47,210 nucleotides of DNA from Candidatus Peregrinibacteria bacterium (GTDB lineage Bacteria; Patescibacteriota; Gracilibacteria; UBA1369): contig PLYH01000005.1 of the NCBI GenBank assembly GCA_003153355.1, positions 1-47,210 of the forward strand, given 5' to 3'. Of the stretch, positions 32,109 through 40,973 are shown in pieces. The position numbers and the translations under genes are program-made. Within the stretch, counting starts at the first letter, position 1. Every line of letters starts with the position of its first letter. Below the pieces are notes generated by a model. It saw only the letters and a list, made by a program, of their open reading frames with translations, did not search any database and was not told the origin of the DNA.

Positions 32109-32156
32109 GTCACCGCTTTCAGAAATTATTGGGAGCTTTTCACTTTTTATTTCTCC

Positions 32157-33023
32157 ATGCAGCTTCTGGATGGGAAAAAGGTCGCTTCGGAACTTTACCA
32201 AAAACTCCAAGGGAAAGTTGCGGCCTTAAAAGAGAAGGGTATTTCTCCTAAACTTGTCATTGTTTTAGTGGGAGAAGACCCCGCTTCTTTGTCTTACATT
32301 AAACAAAAACGCAAAGCTTCCGAACAGACTGGCATTGTTTCCGAAATCATCCATCTTCAACCGGGCGATGTAGATACCGACAGCATGGTTGAACTTGTCC
32401 AAAAATTAAATAATGATCCGAAAGTTCATGGATTTATCGTACAACTGCCTCTGCCAAAGCATGTGGAAACCCCAAAAGTTTTGAAGGCCGTGGATCCGAA
32501 AAAGGATGTCGATGGATTTACCGCTTATAATCTTGGAAAAATGTTTTTGAGCACCGAGTTTGAAGATCTTGCGCCGTGCACGCCGCTGGGTGTTATCCGT
32601 TTACTTGAGCACTATGAAATCGGTGTTCGAGGTATTGAAGTGACGCTTGTGGGTGCCAGCAATACGGTCGGTAAGCCTCTGGCCATCATGCTCCAAAACC
32701 GCGGCGCTACAGTAACCATTTGCAACAGCAAAACGAAGGATCTTGCTTTTCATACAAAAAGAGCGGATTTGTTAATTGTAGCTGTGGGAAAGGCAAAACT
32801 CATCACCAAAGAAATGGTAAAAGAAGGCGCAATTGTCGTTGATGTCGGCATCAACCGCAATGAAGCAGGAAAAATTGTGGGCGATGTTGATTTTGATGAC
32901 GTTGCTCCAAAAACGAAGTTCATTACTCCTGTTCCGGGCGGATGCGGCCCCATGACAGTGGCTTGCCTGATGGAAAATCTTGTTCATGCCGTCCTGAAGC
33001 AAAACCCGAATTTTGATTCTTAA
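32157..33023 (+). CDS. folD: FolD, methylene-THF dehydrogenase/cyclohydrolase
   Basis: The 288-residue protein interconverts methylene-, methenyl- and 10-formyl-tetrahydrofolate with NADP. It has the catalytic S-Y-I-K-Q-K motif, the V-Q-L-P-L-P and D-P-K-K-D-V-D-G-F segments and the Rossmann loop G-A-S-N-T-V-G-K-P. The C-terminal signature reads P-G-G-C-G-P-M-T where Val is usual. 10-Formyl-THF is the one-carbon donor of purine synthesis, and purF follows 10 bases later in the same operon. Confidence 0.95.
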   Translation: MQLLDGKKVASELYQKLQGKVAALKEKGISPKLVIVLVGEDPASLSYIKQKRKASEQTGIVSEIIHLQPGDVDTDSMVELVQKLNNDPKVHGFIVQLPLPKHVETPKVLKAVDPKKDVDGFTAYNLGKMFLSTEFEDLAPCTPLGVIRLLEHYEIGVRGIEVTLVGASNTVGKPLAIMLQNRGATVTICNSKTKDLAFHTKRADLLIVAVGKAKLITKEMVKEGAIVVDVGINRNEAGKIVGDVDFDDVAPKTKFITPVPGGCGPMTVACLMENLVHAVLKQNPNFDS

Positions 33024-33033
33024 TTTTTAGATT

Positions 33034-34554
33034 ATGTGCGGAATTTTAGGCATTATGGGTAACAAACAGGTTTCTCAGGAAATCTTTGACGGGTTGACCG
33101 TACTCCAGCACCGCGGACAGGATTCAGCGGGTATCATGACTTATGAAGATCATTTCCATCTGAAGAAAGGTAACGGCCTGGCTCGTGATGTTTTTCATAC
33201 CAAAAATATGGTGCGCTTGCGCGGAAATATGGGCATCGGCCATGTGCGTTATCCGACTGCAGGAAGTTACGATGCAGCCGAAGCCCAGCCGTTTTTCGTA
33301 AACTCCCCTTTCGGCATCGCGCTCATTCACAATGGCAATCTTACCAATTATGAACAATTGAAATCCGAAGTTTTGAAAATTGATCTGCGCTATCTGAACA
33401 CGAAATCGGACTCTGAACTTTTATTAAATGTTGTTGCCCAAGCCATTCGCGACACGCTTCGAAGTAAGCAGGTTAAAACTTTTTCGATTACTCCAGAAGT
33501 TATTTTTGAAGCAATGGATACGGTTTTCAAACGCCTGAAAGGAAGTTATTCGGTCATTGCGATCATTGCTGGATACGGACTGATGGCTTTCCGCGATCCT
33601 TACGGGATTCGTCCCCTCTCTTTCGGGATGCGCAAGACGGAGATTCTTCCTGAATATATTTTTGCTTCAGAAAGCGTGACTTTGGATACACTCGGATATG
33701 ATCTGGTTTCTGACGTTCAGCCGGGCGAAGTGGTTTTTATTGATACGAAGCGCGAGGTTCACCGGAAGCAGGTGACTAAGAAACACTGGGCTCCTTGTAT
33801 TTTTGAACATGTTTATATCGCCCGTCCCGATTCGATGCAGGATGGAGTGAGTGTCTATAAAACCAGACTTCGTATGGGGGTAAAACTCGCGCAAAAAATC
33901 AAAGATGCCAAACTGAAAATCGACGTCGTGGTTCCGGTGCCGGATTCGGCGCGCAGTTCTGCTCTTGCTTTAGCCCAGGAACTCGGCATCAAATACCGTG
34001 AAGGTCTTGTGAAAAACCGCTATATCGGCCGGACGTTTATTATGCCCGGGCAGGCCATCCGCCAAAAATCCATTCACTACAAACTGAACCCGATTAAGCT
34101 TGAGATTGAAGGAAGAAATATTCTCCTGGTTGATGATTCGATTGTCCGCGGCAACACCTCCAAAAAAATTATCGAAATGATCAGGGAAGCAGGAGCCAAT
34201 AAAGTTTATTTTGCTTCGGCCGCTCCCCCGATTATCAGTCCGTGTGTTTATGGCGTCGACATGCCGTCAAAAAAGGAGTTTGTCGCCCATGAATTAAATG
34301 TCGATGAGATCTGCAAAGTTATCGGCGCCGATAAACTTTTTTATCAGGAAATCGATGATCTGATCGATTCGGCAAAAGAAGGAAATCCTAAAATCACCAA
34401 TTTCTGTTACGCTTGCATGAGCGGGAAATATCCGACTCCAGAGGTGACCAAGGAGCTTTTGGCTAAAGCCGAAGCTTCAAGAGGAACCGTTCATGAGATT
34501 GATTCTGAATTTGGAGCCGACGGCATCAAAGATGACCAACTTACGCTGATTTAG
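33034..34554 (+). CDS. purF: PurF, amidophosphoribosyltransferase
   Basis: The 506-residue enzyme makes phosphoribosylamine from PRPP and glutamine, the first step of purine synthesis. It starts MCGILGIMG, so Cys2 becomes the N-terminal nucleophile of the glutaminase domain (about 2-240). The phosphoribosyltransferase domain has V-P-V-P-D-S-A-R-S-S and the PRPP loop L-L-V-D-D-S-I-V-R-G-N-T-S. The C-terminal F-C-Y-A-C-M-S-G-K-Y-P-T holds Cys typical of iron-sulfur PurF. It is coupled to folD. Many candidate-phyla bacteria lack this pathway; purD is also present at 42815. Confidence 0.96.
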   Translation: MCGILGIMGNKQVSQEIFDGLTVLQHRGQDSAGIMTYEDHFHLKKGNGLARDVFHTKNMVRLRGNMGIGHVRYPTAGSYDAAEAQPFFVNSPFGIALIHNGNLTNYEQLKSEVLKIDLRYLNTKSDSELLLNVVAQAIRDTLRSKQVKTFSITPEVIFEAMDTVFKRLKGSYSVIAIIAGYGLMAFRDPYGIRPLSFGMRKTEILPEYIFASESVTLDTLGYDLVSDVQPGEVVFIDTKREVHRKQVTKKHWAPCIFEHVYIARPDSMQDGVSVYKTRLRMGVKLAQKIKDAKLKIDVVVPVPDSARSSALALAQELGIKYREGLVKNRYIGRTFIMPGQAIRQKSIHYKLNPIKLEIEGRNILLVDDSIVRGNTSKKIIEMIREAGANKVYFASAAPPIISPCVYGVDMPSKKEFVAHELNVDEICKVIGADKLFYQEIDDLIDSAKEGNPKITNFCYACMSGKYPTPEVTKELLAKAEASRGTVHEIDSEFGADGIKDDQLTLI

Positions 34555-34576
34555 GCTTATTTGATTCATGCCTTTT

Positions 34577-34603
34577 ACACCCGCTGATCGGTGGGTGTTT
34601 TTT
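34577..34603 (+). terminator. Terminator after purF
   Basis: ACACCCGC (34577-34584) pairs with GTGGGTGT (34591-34598) around TGATCG, followed by a T-run to 34603. Confidence 0.85.
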
Positions 34604-34657
34604 CTGTGTGTAATATTTTATGGTTTGCAGAGTTTTAATCTTATGCAAAACATATAT

Positions 34658-34686
34658 TTGCTAATCTGTAAGTTTTTTGTTATAAT
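34658..34686 (+). promoter_or_regulatory. Promoter of the PP2C-like gene
   Basis: TTGCTA (34658-34663), 17 bases, TATAAT (34681-34686) preceded by TGT as an extended -10. Transcription would begin near 34693, 20 bases before ATG 34713. Confidence 0.8.
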
Positions 34687-34712
34687 AATAAGAATTATTT
34701 ATTTTGGATTCT

Positions 34713-36356
34713 ATGAACACAGCACCAAAATTACAACCAGGCCCAGACGATGATTTGGAGCGTAAAAAACAAGAACAACAGCCTGAAGCTGAATATAAAA
34801 TAGGTAAGGAGGAAGAAACAGGCGTATACACTTCAATTCCTTACGTTCAAAAAGCTAATGAAGCCCGGAAAGCTTTTTTTGACAGAATCCGCAAAGGGAA
34901 CGGTTATTTTGATCGAAAAAAGGGGGCATCAGCATATGCAAAAAAACTTGCAGAGGAAAAGGGAGAAGCAGCAGCAAAAAAATATCTTAAAGATTTTGAA
35001 GAAAAAGAAGACGAAACCGTAAGGGAGATTGCAAAACGGAATACTCAAATTGAACGGACGAAAACTCAAGTCAAAAAAATTCCTGAAGGCATTGAGAGAA
35101 CTCATGTCACTGAAACTGATGAAGAAGGGTTTACCTATGAACATGGTGCTGCTCCGCGTTCCAGAGAAGAGGCTGAAGCAAAAGGAAAAAGAATCGGGAA
35201 TTTTCTCGATGAATCGCTTGAATCCACAAAGGCACGTGTTATGGAAATCATGAGGCCGCTTGAACTTGATGCCGGTGATCTTCTGACGAAACCCGGAAAA
35301 GATATTCTTGATGAACAACTTGAAAAACCTTCTCTGGTTATTGTTGAAAGCGGCGGCAAAAAACCTGTGGGTATGAAAACACATTTTAAAGGTCAGGACG
35401 TTTATGGGTTTACCTCACCGGGTCTTCAGAAAAAAAACGGTGAATTTCCTGAAAACCGCGACGGTTTCGTGATTGCAAAAACGAAAGACGGGGAGGGACT
35501 CCATGTTATTATGACGCATGGCGTCAGCGAAGGTCCTGAATCAGCGGCGCTTGCCAATACTGCGAGTGTTTCTGCAGGGTATGATCTTAACAGCATGGAT
35601 CAGATCCATCTTCCCGAGGTTTTTGAACGGGCCAATGATATGGTCAATTCCGTAAAAAAGGAACTGGATATTCCTAAGCAGCGCTTGGCGATGTTGGGAG
35701 CTACGATTCATAAGGGCGATCCTGGAAGCCCGCTTTACAGTGTTGAAGTCCTCAGCGCGGGTGATGTTCACTGTTTTGTGGTTGATACTGGAACTGAAAA
35801 AGTTGAGCAAACTACACCGTCTACCGTAACCGGCGAATTGCAGAACGCAAAACTTCCCATGAAAACAAGAAACGAACTTCTTGAGAAGTGGTCAAAAAAC
35901 AGCGGAGCTCCAGTTGAAGAGATAAAAAAAATCCTGACAATGTCGGCAGGATTGAGTTCCGAATATTTTAAGCCTCTTTTGACTGGTCTCACCGCGGCGC
36001 CTGGTGAAATTGTTGTGGTAGCGACTTCGGATTTCATGAAATCTTTCGGCGGAGAAGAATATTTCCAGGACGGCACGGTGGGAAAAATGATCGCGGAACG
36101 GCTTAAAAAAGGTCAAAAACTCGGTGATATTTTGGCTGATCTTACGAAAATGGTCATGAAACGCCAGAAAGACGATAAGCTTGAAGATTATCCGGTTTCG
36201 ATCGTGGCTTTTGAGGTTCCAGGCAAGGCTAAAAAGGCTCCATTGAAGCCTGAACAGAGCGTTGATGAGATTATGAACAACGCCGGAGAGCTTATGGACG
36301 ATAAAGTCCCTTTAGTATTGGATTTTAAAGACCTTGAAGACACTAAAATAGGCTAA
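34713..36356 (+). CDS. PP2C-like protein with changed metal-site motifs
   Basis: I start at ATG 34713; a TTG at 34704 is less likely. The 547-residue protein has a charged, probably coiled N-terminal half (about 1-190) and a C-terminal part (about 210-505) with the order of PP2C phosphatase elements: E-N-R-D-G-F-V, a loop H-G-V-S-E-G-P-E-S-A-A where active enzymes have D-G-M-G-G, S-A-G-D-V-H-C-F-V-V-D (usually G-D-S-R), A-T-S-D-F-M (usually S-D-G) and E-D-Y-P-V-S-I-V-A (usually D-N). The main metal Asp residues seem partly lost, so it may be an inactive binding protein. The fold call is inference from pattern; no signal peptide is seen. Confidence 0.55.
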   Translation: MNTAPKLQPGPDDDLERKKQEQQPEAEYKIGKEEETGVYTSIPYVQKANEARKAFFDRIRKGNGYFDRKKGASAYAKKLAEEKGEAAAKKYLKDFEEKEDETVREIAKRNTQIERTKTQVKKIPEGIERTHVTETDEEGFTYEHGAAPRSREEAEAKGKRIGNFLDESLESTKARVMEIMRPLELDAGDLLTKPGKDILDEQLEKPSLVIVESGGKKPVGMKTHFKGQDVYGFTSPGLQKKNGEFPENRDGFVIAKTKDGEGLHVIMTHGVSEGPESAALANTASVSAGYDLNSMDQIHLPEVFERANDMVNSVKKELDIPKQRLAMLGATIHKGDPGSPLYSVEVLSAGDVHCFVVDTGTEKVEQTTPSTVTGELQNAKLPMKTRNELLEKWSKNSGAPVEEIKKILTMSAGLSSEYFKPLLTGLTAAPGEIVVVATSDFMKSFGGEEYFQDGTVGKMIAERLKKGQKLGDILADLTKMVMKRQKDDKLEDYPVSIVAFEVPGKAKKAPLKPEQSVDEIMNNAGELMDDKVPLVLDFKDLEDTKIG

Positions 36357-36391
36357 ATTTAGCTGCTTTTAGGTGTTTTAGCTCATTGCAT

Positions 36392-36420
36392 TTGACGGTT
36401 TCATGGTTTTATGCTATTTT
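36392..36420 (+). promoter_or_regulatory. Promoter of the 189-residue orphan
   Basis: TTGACG (36392-36397), 17 bases, TATTTT (36415-36420) preceded by TGC. The start of transcription near 36427 supports the CDS start at 36451. Confidence 0.6.
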
Positions 36421-36450
36421 TCTATACCATTCTTAAAAAGGTGGTCTCTT

Positions 36451-37020
36451 ATGGCTAATCCTGAATCCGAATTTCCGAGGGAAAATGGTGACATAACAAC
36501 TGAAGAAGGTTCAGAGGTCAAAAGCGGAACTGTTCTTAAAAAAGAAGAACCGACTGTCGTCGGCTCACCAGGAATATGGAGTCCGACCGTTGACCGGATT
36601 TTAGGAAAGCATAATGAAAATGCTTCTTCTGTTCAGAGTATCGCTGACGGGAAAGATGAGTTTTGCGATACCACTTTCCTGAACCTGATCCTTGAAGATG
36701 CAAGGGTCATTGAATTCAGTGACCGGGCAATTCTTTGTTCCATTCCTGTTGATTCCATCAAAGAAAAATTCCGGCCCAAAACGGTATTTGAATACTATAC
36801 GCTTTTGTGCCAAATGATTGATCTTATTTTATATAATATTGAAGTTCTGGAAGGTAAAAAATCCGGGGCACCTCCTTTTGTATTTATCAGTAAAGATCTT
36901 AATCATGCAGCATTGGCAAGCGCCCGGGATATTTTCGAAACGCCATGGATTATTGAAGAGCTCAAAATATTGGCTGCAGGAATCAAAGATCATAACGAAG
37001 AACTCTCAAAGAAAGTTTGA
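36451..37020 (+). CDS. Orphan soluble protein, family unknown
   Basis: The start at ATG 36451 is supported by AAGGTGG (36438-36444) 6 bases upstream, one of the few good Shine-Dalgarno sequences here, and by the promoter. The 189-residue protein has an acidic, probably disordered N-terminus (1-45) and a mainly helical C-terminal domain (about 65-185) with ..YYTLLCQMIDLILYNIEVLEG... I recognise no motif. It has no signal peptide or membrane helix. It is a single gene between its own promoter and terminator. The gene at 41782 has a similar layout (acidic disordered start, helical end), but I see no clear sequence relation. Confidence 0.65.
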   Translation: MANPESEFPRENGDITTEEGSEVKSGTVLKKEEPTVVGSPGIWSPTVDRILGKHNENASSVQSIADGKDEFCDTTFLNLILEDARVIEFSDRAILCSIPVDSIKEKFRPKTVFEYYTLLCQMIDLILYNIEVLEGKKSGAPPFVFISKDLNHAALASARDIFETPWIIEELKILAAGIKDHNEELSKKV

Positions 37021-37050
37021 CGGAAAGTCCTTTTATACTATATCTTTCCA

Positions 37051-37074
37051 AAGAAGTCTGATGACTTCTTTTTT
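37051..37074 (+). terminator. Terminator after the 189-residue orphan
   Basis: AAGAAGTC (37051-37058) pairs with GACTTCTT (37063-37070) around TGAT, followed by a T-run. Confidence 0.8.
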
Positions 37075-37098
37075 GTTATCTCCTTATCCTTATTTTAT

Positions 37099-38298
37099 AT
37101 GGTTAAGAAATTTACCAAAGGTCTTGGGATCGCCGCCCTCGGTCTTATTTTGGCTGCATCTTTGAGTGCATGCGCAGATGATCAAAGCTCTGATTCCGGA
37201 ACCCAGCAAACCAGTTCAGGCACCCAGGCCATGACTCAGATGAGCGATGATAATTCAATCAAAGTGGGCGCGATTCTTCCGCTGACCGGAGACGGCGCGG
37301 CGTACGGTGAACCGATGCAAAAAGTTGCCCAGATCGCTTTGGATGAAATTAATGCGGCAGGCGGAGTAAACGGCAAGAAACTGGAATTCATCTGGGAGGA
37401 CGGCAAATGTAACGGTAACGATGCCGCCGATGCCGCAAACAAACTGATCAATGTTGATAAAGTTCAAATTATTTACGGCGGATTCTGCAGCAGCGAGACG
37501 CTCGCAATCGCTCCGATTGCCGAAGCTGCACATGTGGTCGTTCTCTCTCCTGCTTCTTCGAGTCCTGACATTACGAATGCCGGCGACTATATTTTCCGCA
37601 ACTATCCTTCAGATGCGACTCAGGGCAAAGTATTGGCTCAGGGAGCTCAAAAACAAGGATTCAAAAAAATAGGCATTCTTGCTGAACAGAACGACTATAC
37701 CCTCGGCATTCAAAAAGTTTTCCAGGATCAGTTCCAGCAGCTTGGTGGAACCGTCGTGGTTGAAACTTATCTTCCGGACGATACGGATTTCCGGACTTCA
37801 CTGCTCAAACTCAAATCCGACAGCGTCGACGCTTTAATGGTTGATCCGCAAACTCCGGCAAAAGCCGATCTTATTTTCAAACAACTCCAGGAGATGGACT
37901 GGAATGTAAAACTGATGGGCAATGACGTTGTTGCAGGGTATCAGGATCTGATCAGCAAATATTCCAAACTGGTTGAAGGCATGGTTGTCGCTGAATTTAC
38001 TTATGATAAAACCAATCCTGCTTTCCAGAAACTGGTGGCTCAATTTAAGAAAGAGACGGGAAAAGATCTTCCATATGGTACTTACGCCAGCACCTGCTAT
38101 GACGCTGTGTATATTATTAAAGAGGCGTTGGCTAAAGTGGGCAACAATGCCGATGCTCTTAAAGGCTATCTTGCAGCCATTAACGGACGCAAAGGTCTTG
38201 CCGGGACTTTGACCTTTGACGAGAACGGCGACCCGAAAGCCGGCCATTCTCTTGAAATCGTAAAGAACGGTAAAGTTGTAGCTTACCCAACGAAATAA
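37099..38298 (+). CDS. livK: Branched-chain amino-acid-binding lipoprotein (LivK/LivJ type)
   Basis: The 399-residue protein has a lipoprotein signal ending L-S-A-C (Cys25), a Ser/Gln/Thr-rich spacer and a type-I periplasmic-binding fold (about 52-399): I-K-V-G-A-I-L-P-L-T-G-D-G-A-A-Y-G, Q-I-A-L-D-E-I-N-A-A-G-G-V-N-G, and P-A-S-S-S-P-D-I. It catches an amino acid (Leu/Ile/Val-type or related) outside the membrane for the LivHMGF transporter encoded next. A terminator between this gene and livH would give more binding protein than permease. Confidence 0.93.
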   Translation: MVKKFTKGLGIAALGLILAASLSACADDQSSDSGTQQTSSGTQAMTQMSDDNSIKVGAILPLTGDGAAYGEPMQKVAQIALDEINAAGGVNGKKLEFIWEDGKCNGNDAADAANKLINVDKVQIIYGGFCSSETLAIAPIAEAAHVVVLSPASSSPDITNAGDYIFRNYPSDATQGKVLAQGAQKQGFKKIGILAEQNDYTLGIQKVFQDQFQQLGGTVVVETYLPDDTDFRTSLLKLKSDSVDALMVDPQTPAKADLIFKQLQEMDWNVKLMGNDVVAGYQDLISKYSKLVEGMVVAEFTYDKTNPAFQKLVAQFKKETGKDLPYGTYASTCYDAVYIIKEALAKVGNNADALKGYLAAINGRKGLAGTLTFDENGDPKAGHSLEIVKNGKVVAYPTK

Positions 38299-38345
38299 AT
38301 TGAATCCGGGCTGATGGTCCGCACACTGAAAAAGGCCTTTCCAAC

Positions 38346-38381
38346 AAAGACCTTCCTAAGCAATAATAGGAAGGTCTTTTT
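38346..38381 (+). terminator. Intra-operon terminator between livK and livH
   Basis: A perfect 13-base stem, AAAGACCTTCCTA (38346-38358) with TAGGAAGGTCTTT (38367-38379), loop of 8, followed by T. It lies 48 bases after the livK stop and 36 bases before livH, so it probably lets only part of the transcripts through. Confidence 0.88.
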
Positions 38382-38416
38382 GCTGATGAACATGACGACA
38401 TTTAGCCTGAACGCGT

Positions 38417-39319
38417 ATGCTTGAAATTCTTCCGCAAGTGATCTGGTATTCACTCATTGCGTCGGCTATTTATACGCTCATCGCGGTCGGGCTGACGCTG
38501 GTTTTTGGAATTCTGGAGTTCATCAATTTTGCTCACGGGGAAATGGCGATGGTCGGGGCGTATCTGCTTCTGGCCTTTTTGGTGAATTTTAAATTTCCTT
38601 TTTGGCTGGCGTTTATTCTCTCGTTTGTTGCGGTGGCGATACTGGGTATTGTTCTGGAAAAACTGATCTTCAAAAAAGTCCGGAAAAGTCATCCTTTTAA
38701 ACCGCTGGTCATTTCCATCGGAGTGAGTGCCTTGTTGCAGGCCGTGGTGATTTTGATTTTCGGCGGAGGCGTGACGTCGTATCTTCAGACTGGTGATCAA
38801 CCGGCGCAGACTTTTGAATTTTTTAACGGCAATCTTGTCATCACCGATCACCAAATTTTGCTTATTGCAGTGGCTTTTGTTTTGCTGATTGCTTTGGCAC
38901 TGTTCCTAAAATTCTCAAAAACCGGAAAATCTTTGAGGGCGGTTGCGGACAACAAAGAGGTCGCCGCAATTATGGGCATCAACGTTGACCGGACCATTTC
39001 CATTATTTTCGGGCTTGGGTCTGCATTGGCGGCGATCGGCGGCATGCTCATCGGCGGTGAACAAAATCTGACACCGACCATGGGACTGGCCCTGAACGTC
39101 CATGCTTTTGCCGCATTGATTTTGGGAGGTGTCGGCAATGTTTATGGAGCCCTTCTTGGTGCGCTGATCATCGGATTCAGCGAGAATTTCATTATTGCCT
39201 TTACGCCGATCCCGCCGAGTTTCCGTGAAGCCATCGTGTTCGCGATTTTAATTCTCATGCTCATCGTAAAACCGAACGGCCTGCTGGGTGCAAACGCAGA
39301 AGCCGAAGTCCGTAAATAA
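38417..39319 (+). CDS. livH: LivH, branched-chain amino-acid permease
   Basis: The 300-residue membrane protein has about eight helices and the LivH patterns Y-T-L-I-A-V-G-L-T-L-V-F-G-I-L-E-F-I-N-F-A-H-G-E near the start, A-V-A-D-N-K-E-V-A-A-I-M-G-I-N in the cytoplasmic coupling loop and A-F-A-A-L-I-L-G-G-V-G-N-V-Y-G near the C-terminus. With LivM it forms the transmembrane channel. livM starts 6 bases downstream. Confidence 0.95.
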   Translation: MLEILPQVIWYSLIASAIYTLIAVGLTLVFGILEFINFAHGEMAMVGAYLLLAFLVNFKFPFWLAFILSFVAVAILGIVLEKLIFKKVRKSHPFKPLVISIGVSALLQAVVILIFGGGVTSYLQTGDQPAQTFEFFNGNLVITDHQILLIAVAFVLLIALALFLKFSKTGKSLRAVADNKEVAAIMGINVDRTISIIFGLGSALAAIGGMLIGGEQNLTPTMGLALNVHAFAALILGGVGNVYGALLGALIIGFSENFIIAFTPIPPSFREAIVFAILILMLIVKPNGLLGANAEAEVRK

Positions 39320-39325
39320 TTTCTT

Positions 39326-40204
39326 ATGACCGATTACATTCTCAATCTCCTGACGCTGATCATTATTATGAGCATGATCACGCTCTGTTTGAATGTGATC
39401 ATCGGCTACATCGGATATTTGCATTTAGGCCTTGTGGGCATTTGGGCCGTTGGGTCGTACGCTTATGCCTTGATGGCGGTTCACGGTTTTCCTTTTTTTG
39501 TGGCTATGCTGGGCGGAGGAATATTCGCGGGGGCCGCGGGCTTGTTGCTGGGGCTGCCGACTTTGCGTTTAAAAAGCCATTATTTTGGGATCGCGTCACT
39601 GGGGCTGATGTACATCGTTTATTCGCTGCTCTTGAATTTAACGGATCTGACCCGCGGTCCTTTGGGCATTCCCGGCATCTTAAGGCCTACATTGTTCGGG
39701 ATCAGTTTCAGCGGCCCGGCGATGTACTTTGTGTTAACTCTTGCGGTCAGTCTGGTGGTGGGATTTTTGCTTTACCGCATTCTCAAGTCTCCTTTCGGAA
39801 AAATCCTGGAAACGATCCGCGAAGATGAAATTGCGGCCAAAGCATTAGGAAAAAACACTTATGCTTATAAATTGCAGGCTTTTGTTTTAAGTTCATTTTT
39901 TGTCGGTATCATCAGCGCACTGAGCGCTTCTTATTTTCAATACATCAGCCCGACCGGGTTCCAGGTTGAGCAGCTGATTTTCTTTTTGGCGGCACTGATG
40001 GTGGGAGGTGCCGGGTCGTTCTGGGGAGGCATAGTGGGTGCGTTTGTCCTTCTGACCATTCAGGAATTAACGCGCTTTATTCCTTTGACTCCCAATGCGG
40101 TCGGTCCGGTCCGCACCATGATTTACGCGCTTCTTCTGATTTTTGTGATGCTCTATAAACCCGACGGCCTGATGGGAAAAAAGATGAAAGTTTACCAACG
40201 CTAA
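39326..40204 (+). CDS. livM: LivM, branched-chain amino-acid permease
   Basis: The 292-residue membrane protein pairs with LivH. It has N-V-I-I-G-Y-I-G-Y-L-H-L-G near the start, L-R-L-K-S-H-Y-F-G-I-A-S-L-G, the coupling loop T-I-R-E-D-E-I-A-A-K-A-L-G-K-N and M-V-G-G-A-G-S-F-W-G-G-I-V-G-A. About eight to nine helices. It ends 3 bases before livG. Confidence 0.95.
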   Translation: MTDYILNLLTLIIIMSMITLCLNVIIGYIGYLHLGLVGIWAVGSYAYALMAVHGFPFFVAMLGGGIFAGAAGLLLGLPTLRLKSHYFGIASLGLMYIVYSLLLNLTDLTRGPLGIPGILRPTLFGISFSGPAMYFVLTLAVSLVVGFLLYRILKSPFGKILETIREDEIAAKALGKNTYAYKLQAFVLSSFFVGIISALSASYFQYISPTGFQVEQLIFFLAALMVGGAGSFWGGIVGAFVLLTIQELTRFIPLTPNAVGPVRTMIYALLLIFVMLYKPDGLMGKKMKVYQR

Positions 40205-40207
40205 CCT

Positions 40208-40963
40208 ATGAACGTTCTTCAAGTTCAAAATTTGCATAAATCTTTTGGAGGGATCCATGCGATCGACCATTGCAGCTTTAGTGTTGAAGAAAACAGCATC
40301 ACCGGGCTCATCGGTCCAAACGGCGCGGGAAAAACTACGATGTTCGATCTTATCAACGGATTGCTGACGCCTGATGAAGGCCATGTCCTCATCAAAAACC
40401 AGAATGTCACCGGCTGGCCGACGTACAAACGTGCACGGCTGGGGCTTTCGCGGACGTTCCAGGCAATCCGCGTTTTTCCTGAACTTACCGCTCTTGAAAA
40501 TATCGTTGTAGCATTCAAAGGCCATCCGTCAAAACTTTATCAGGCATTCGTGCCTCTCAAAAAGAAAAACCGCGATCTTGAAAAACGTGCCATGGAATAT
40601 ATGGAGACCGTCGGGATCGCTGACAAAGCTCATCTTCGGGCCGGCGACCTTTCGTACGGACAGCAAAAACTTCTGGAAATTGCACGGTGCATGGCCACTG
40701 ACGCGGATATTTTTCTGCTGGATGAACCCGCGGCCGGCGTGAATCCCACGCTTTTGAATACGATCAAACAGCTTATTTTAAAACTTCATCAGCAGGGGAA
40801 AACTTTGCTGATCGTTGAACACAATATGCCTTTCCTGATGTCGATCGCCCACAAAATTATTGTCATGAACTTCGGTAAAGAGCTGGCGATCGGCAGCCCC
40901 GAAGAGATTCAAAATAACCCACGCGTGCTGGAGGCTTACCTCGGAAAAAAACGCGAGGAATAA
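40208..40963 (+). CDS. livG: LivG, ATPase of the amino-acid importer
   Basis: The 251-residue ATPase has Walker A G-P-N-G-A-G-K-T-T, the LivG segment G-L-S-R-T-F-Q-A-I-R-V-F-P, signature L-S-Y-G-Q-Q-K-L-L-E, Walker B D-I-F-L-L-D-E-P-A-A-G-V-N-P and the H-loop V-E-H-N-M. L-S-Y-G-Q in place of L-S-G-G-Q is normal for LivG. It drives transport together with LivF, encoded 10 bases later. Confidence 0.95.
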   Translation: MNVLQVQNLHKSFGGIHAIDHCSFSVEENSITGLIGPNGAGKTTMFDLINGLLTPDEGHVLIKNQNVTGWPTYKRARLGLSRTFQAIRVFPELTALENIVVAFKGHPSKLYQAFVPLKKKNRDLEKRAMEYMETVGIADKAHLRAGDLSYGQQKLLEIARCMATDADIFLLDEPAAGVNPTLLNTIKQLILKLHQQGKTLLIVEHNMPFLMSIAHKIIVMNFGKELAIGSPEEIQNNPRVLEAYLGKKREE

Positions 40964-40973
40964 TTTTCAAACT

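Noticed and set aside
32074-32156. A purine or folate riboswitch before folD-purF
   Set aside because: The leader after the promoter is only about 42 bases and shows no matching conserved core.
34568-34753. A 61-residue plus-strand frame after purF
   Set aside because: It covers the purF terminator and the promoter of the next gene.
37021-37098. A leucine- or T-box-type leader before livK
   Set aside because: The only structure is the terminator of the upstream gene; no T-box sequence or further hairpins are seen.
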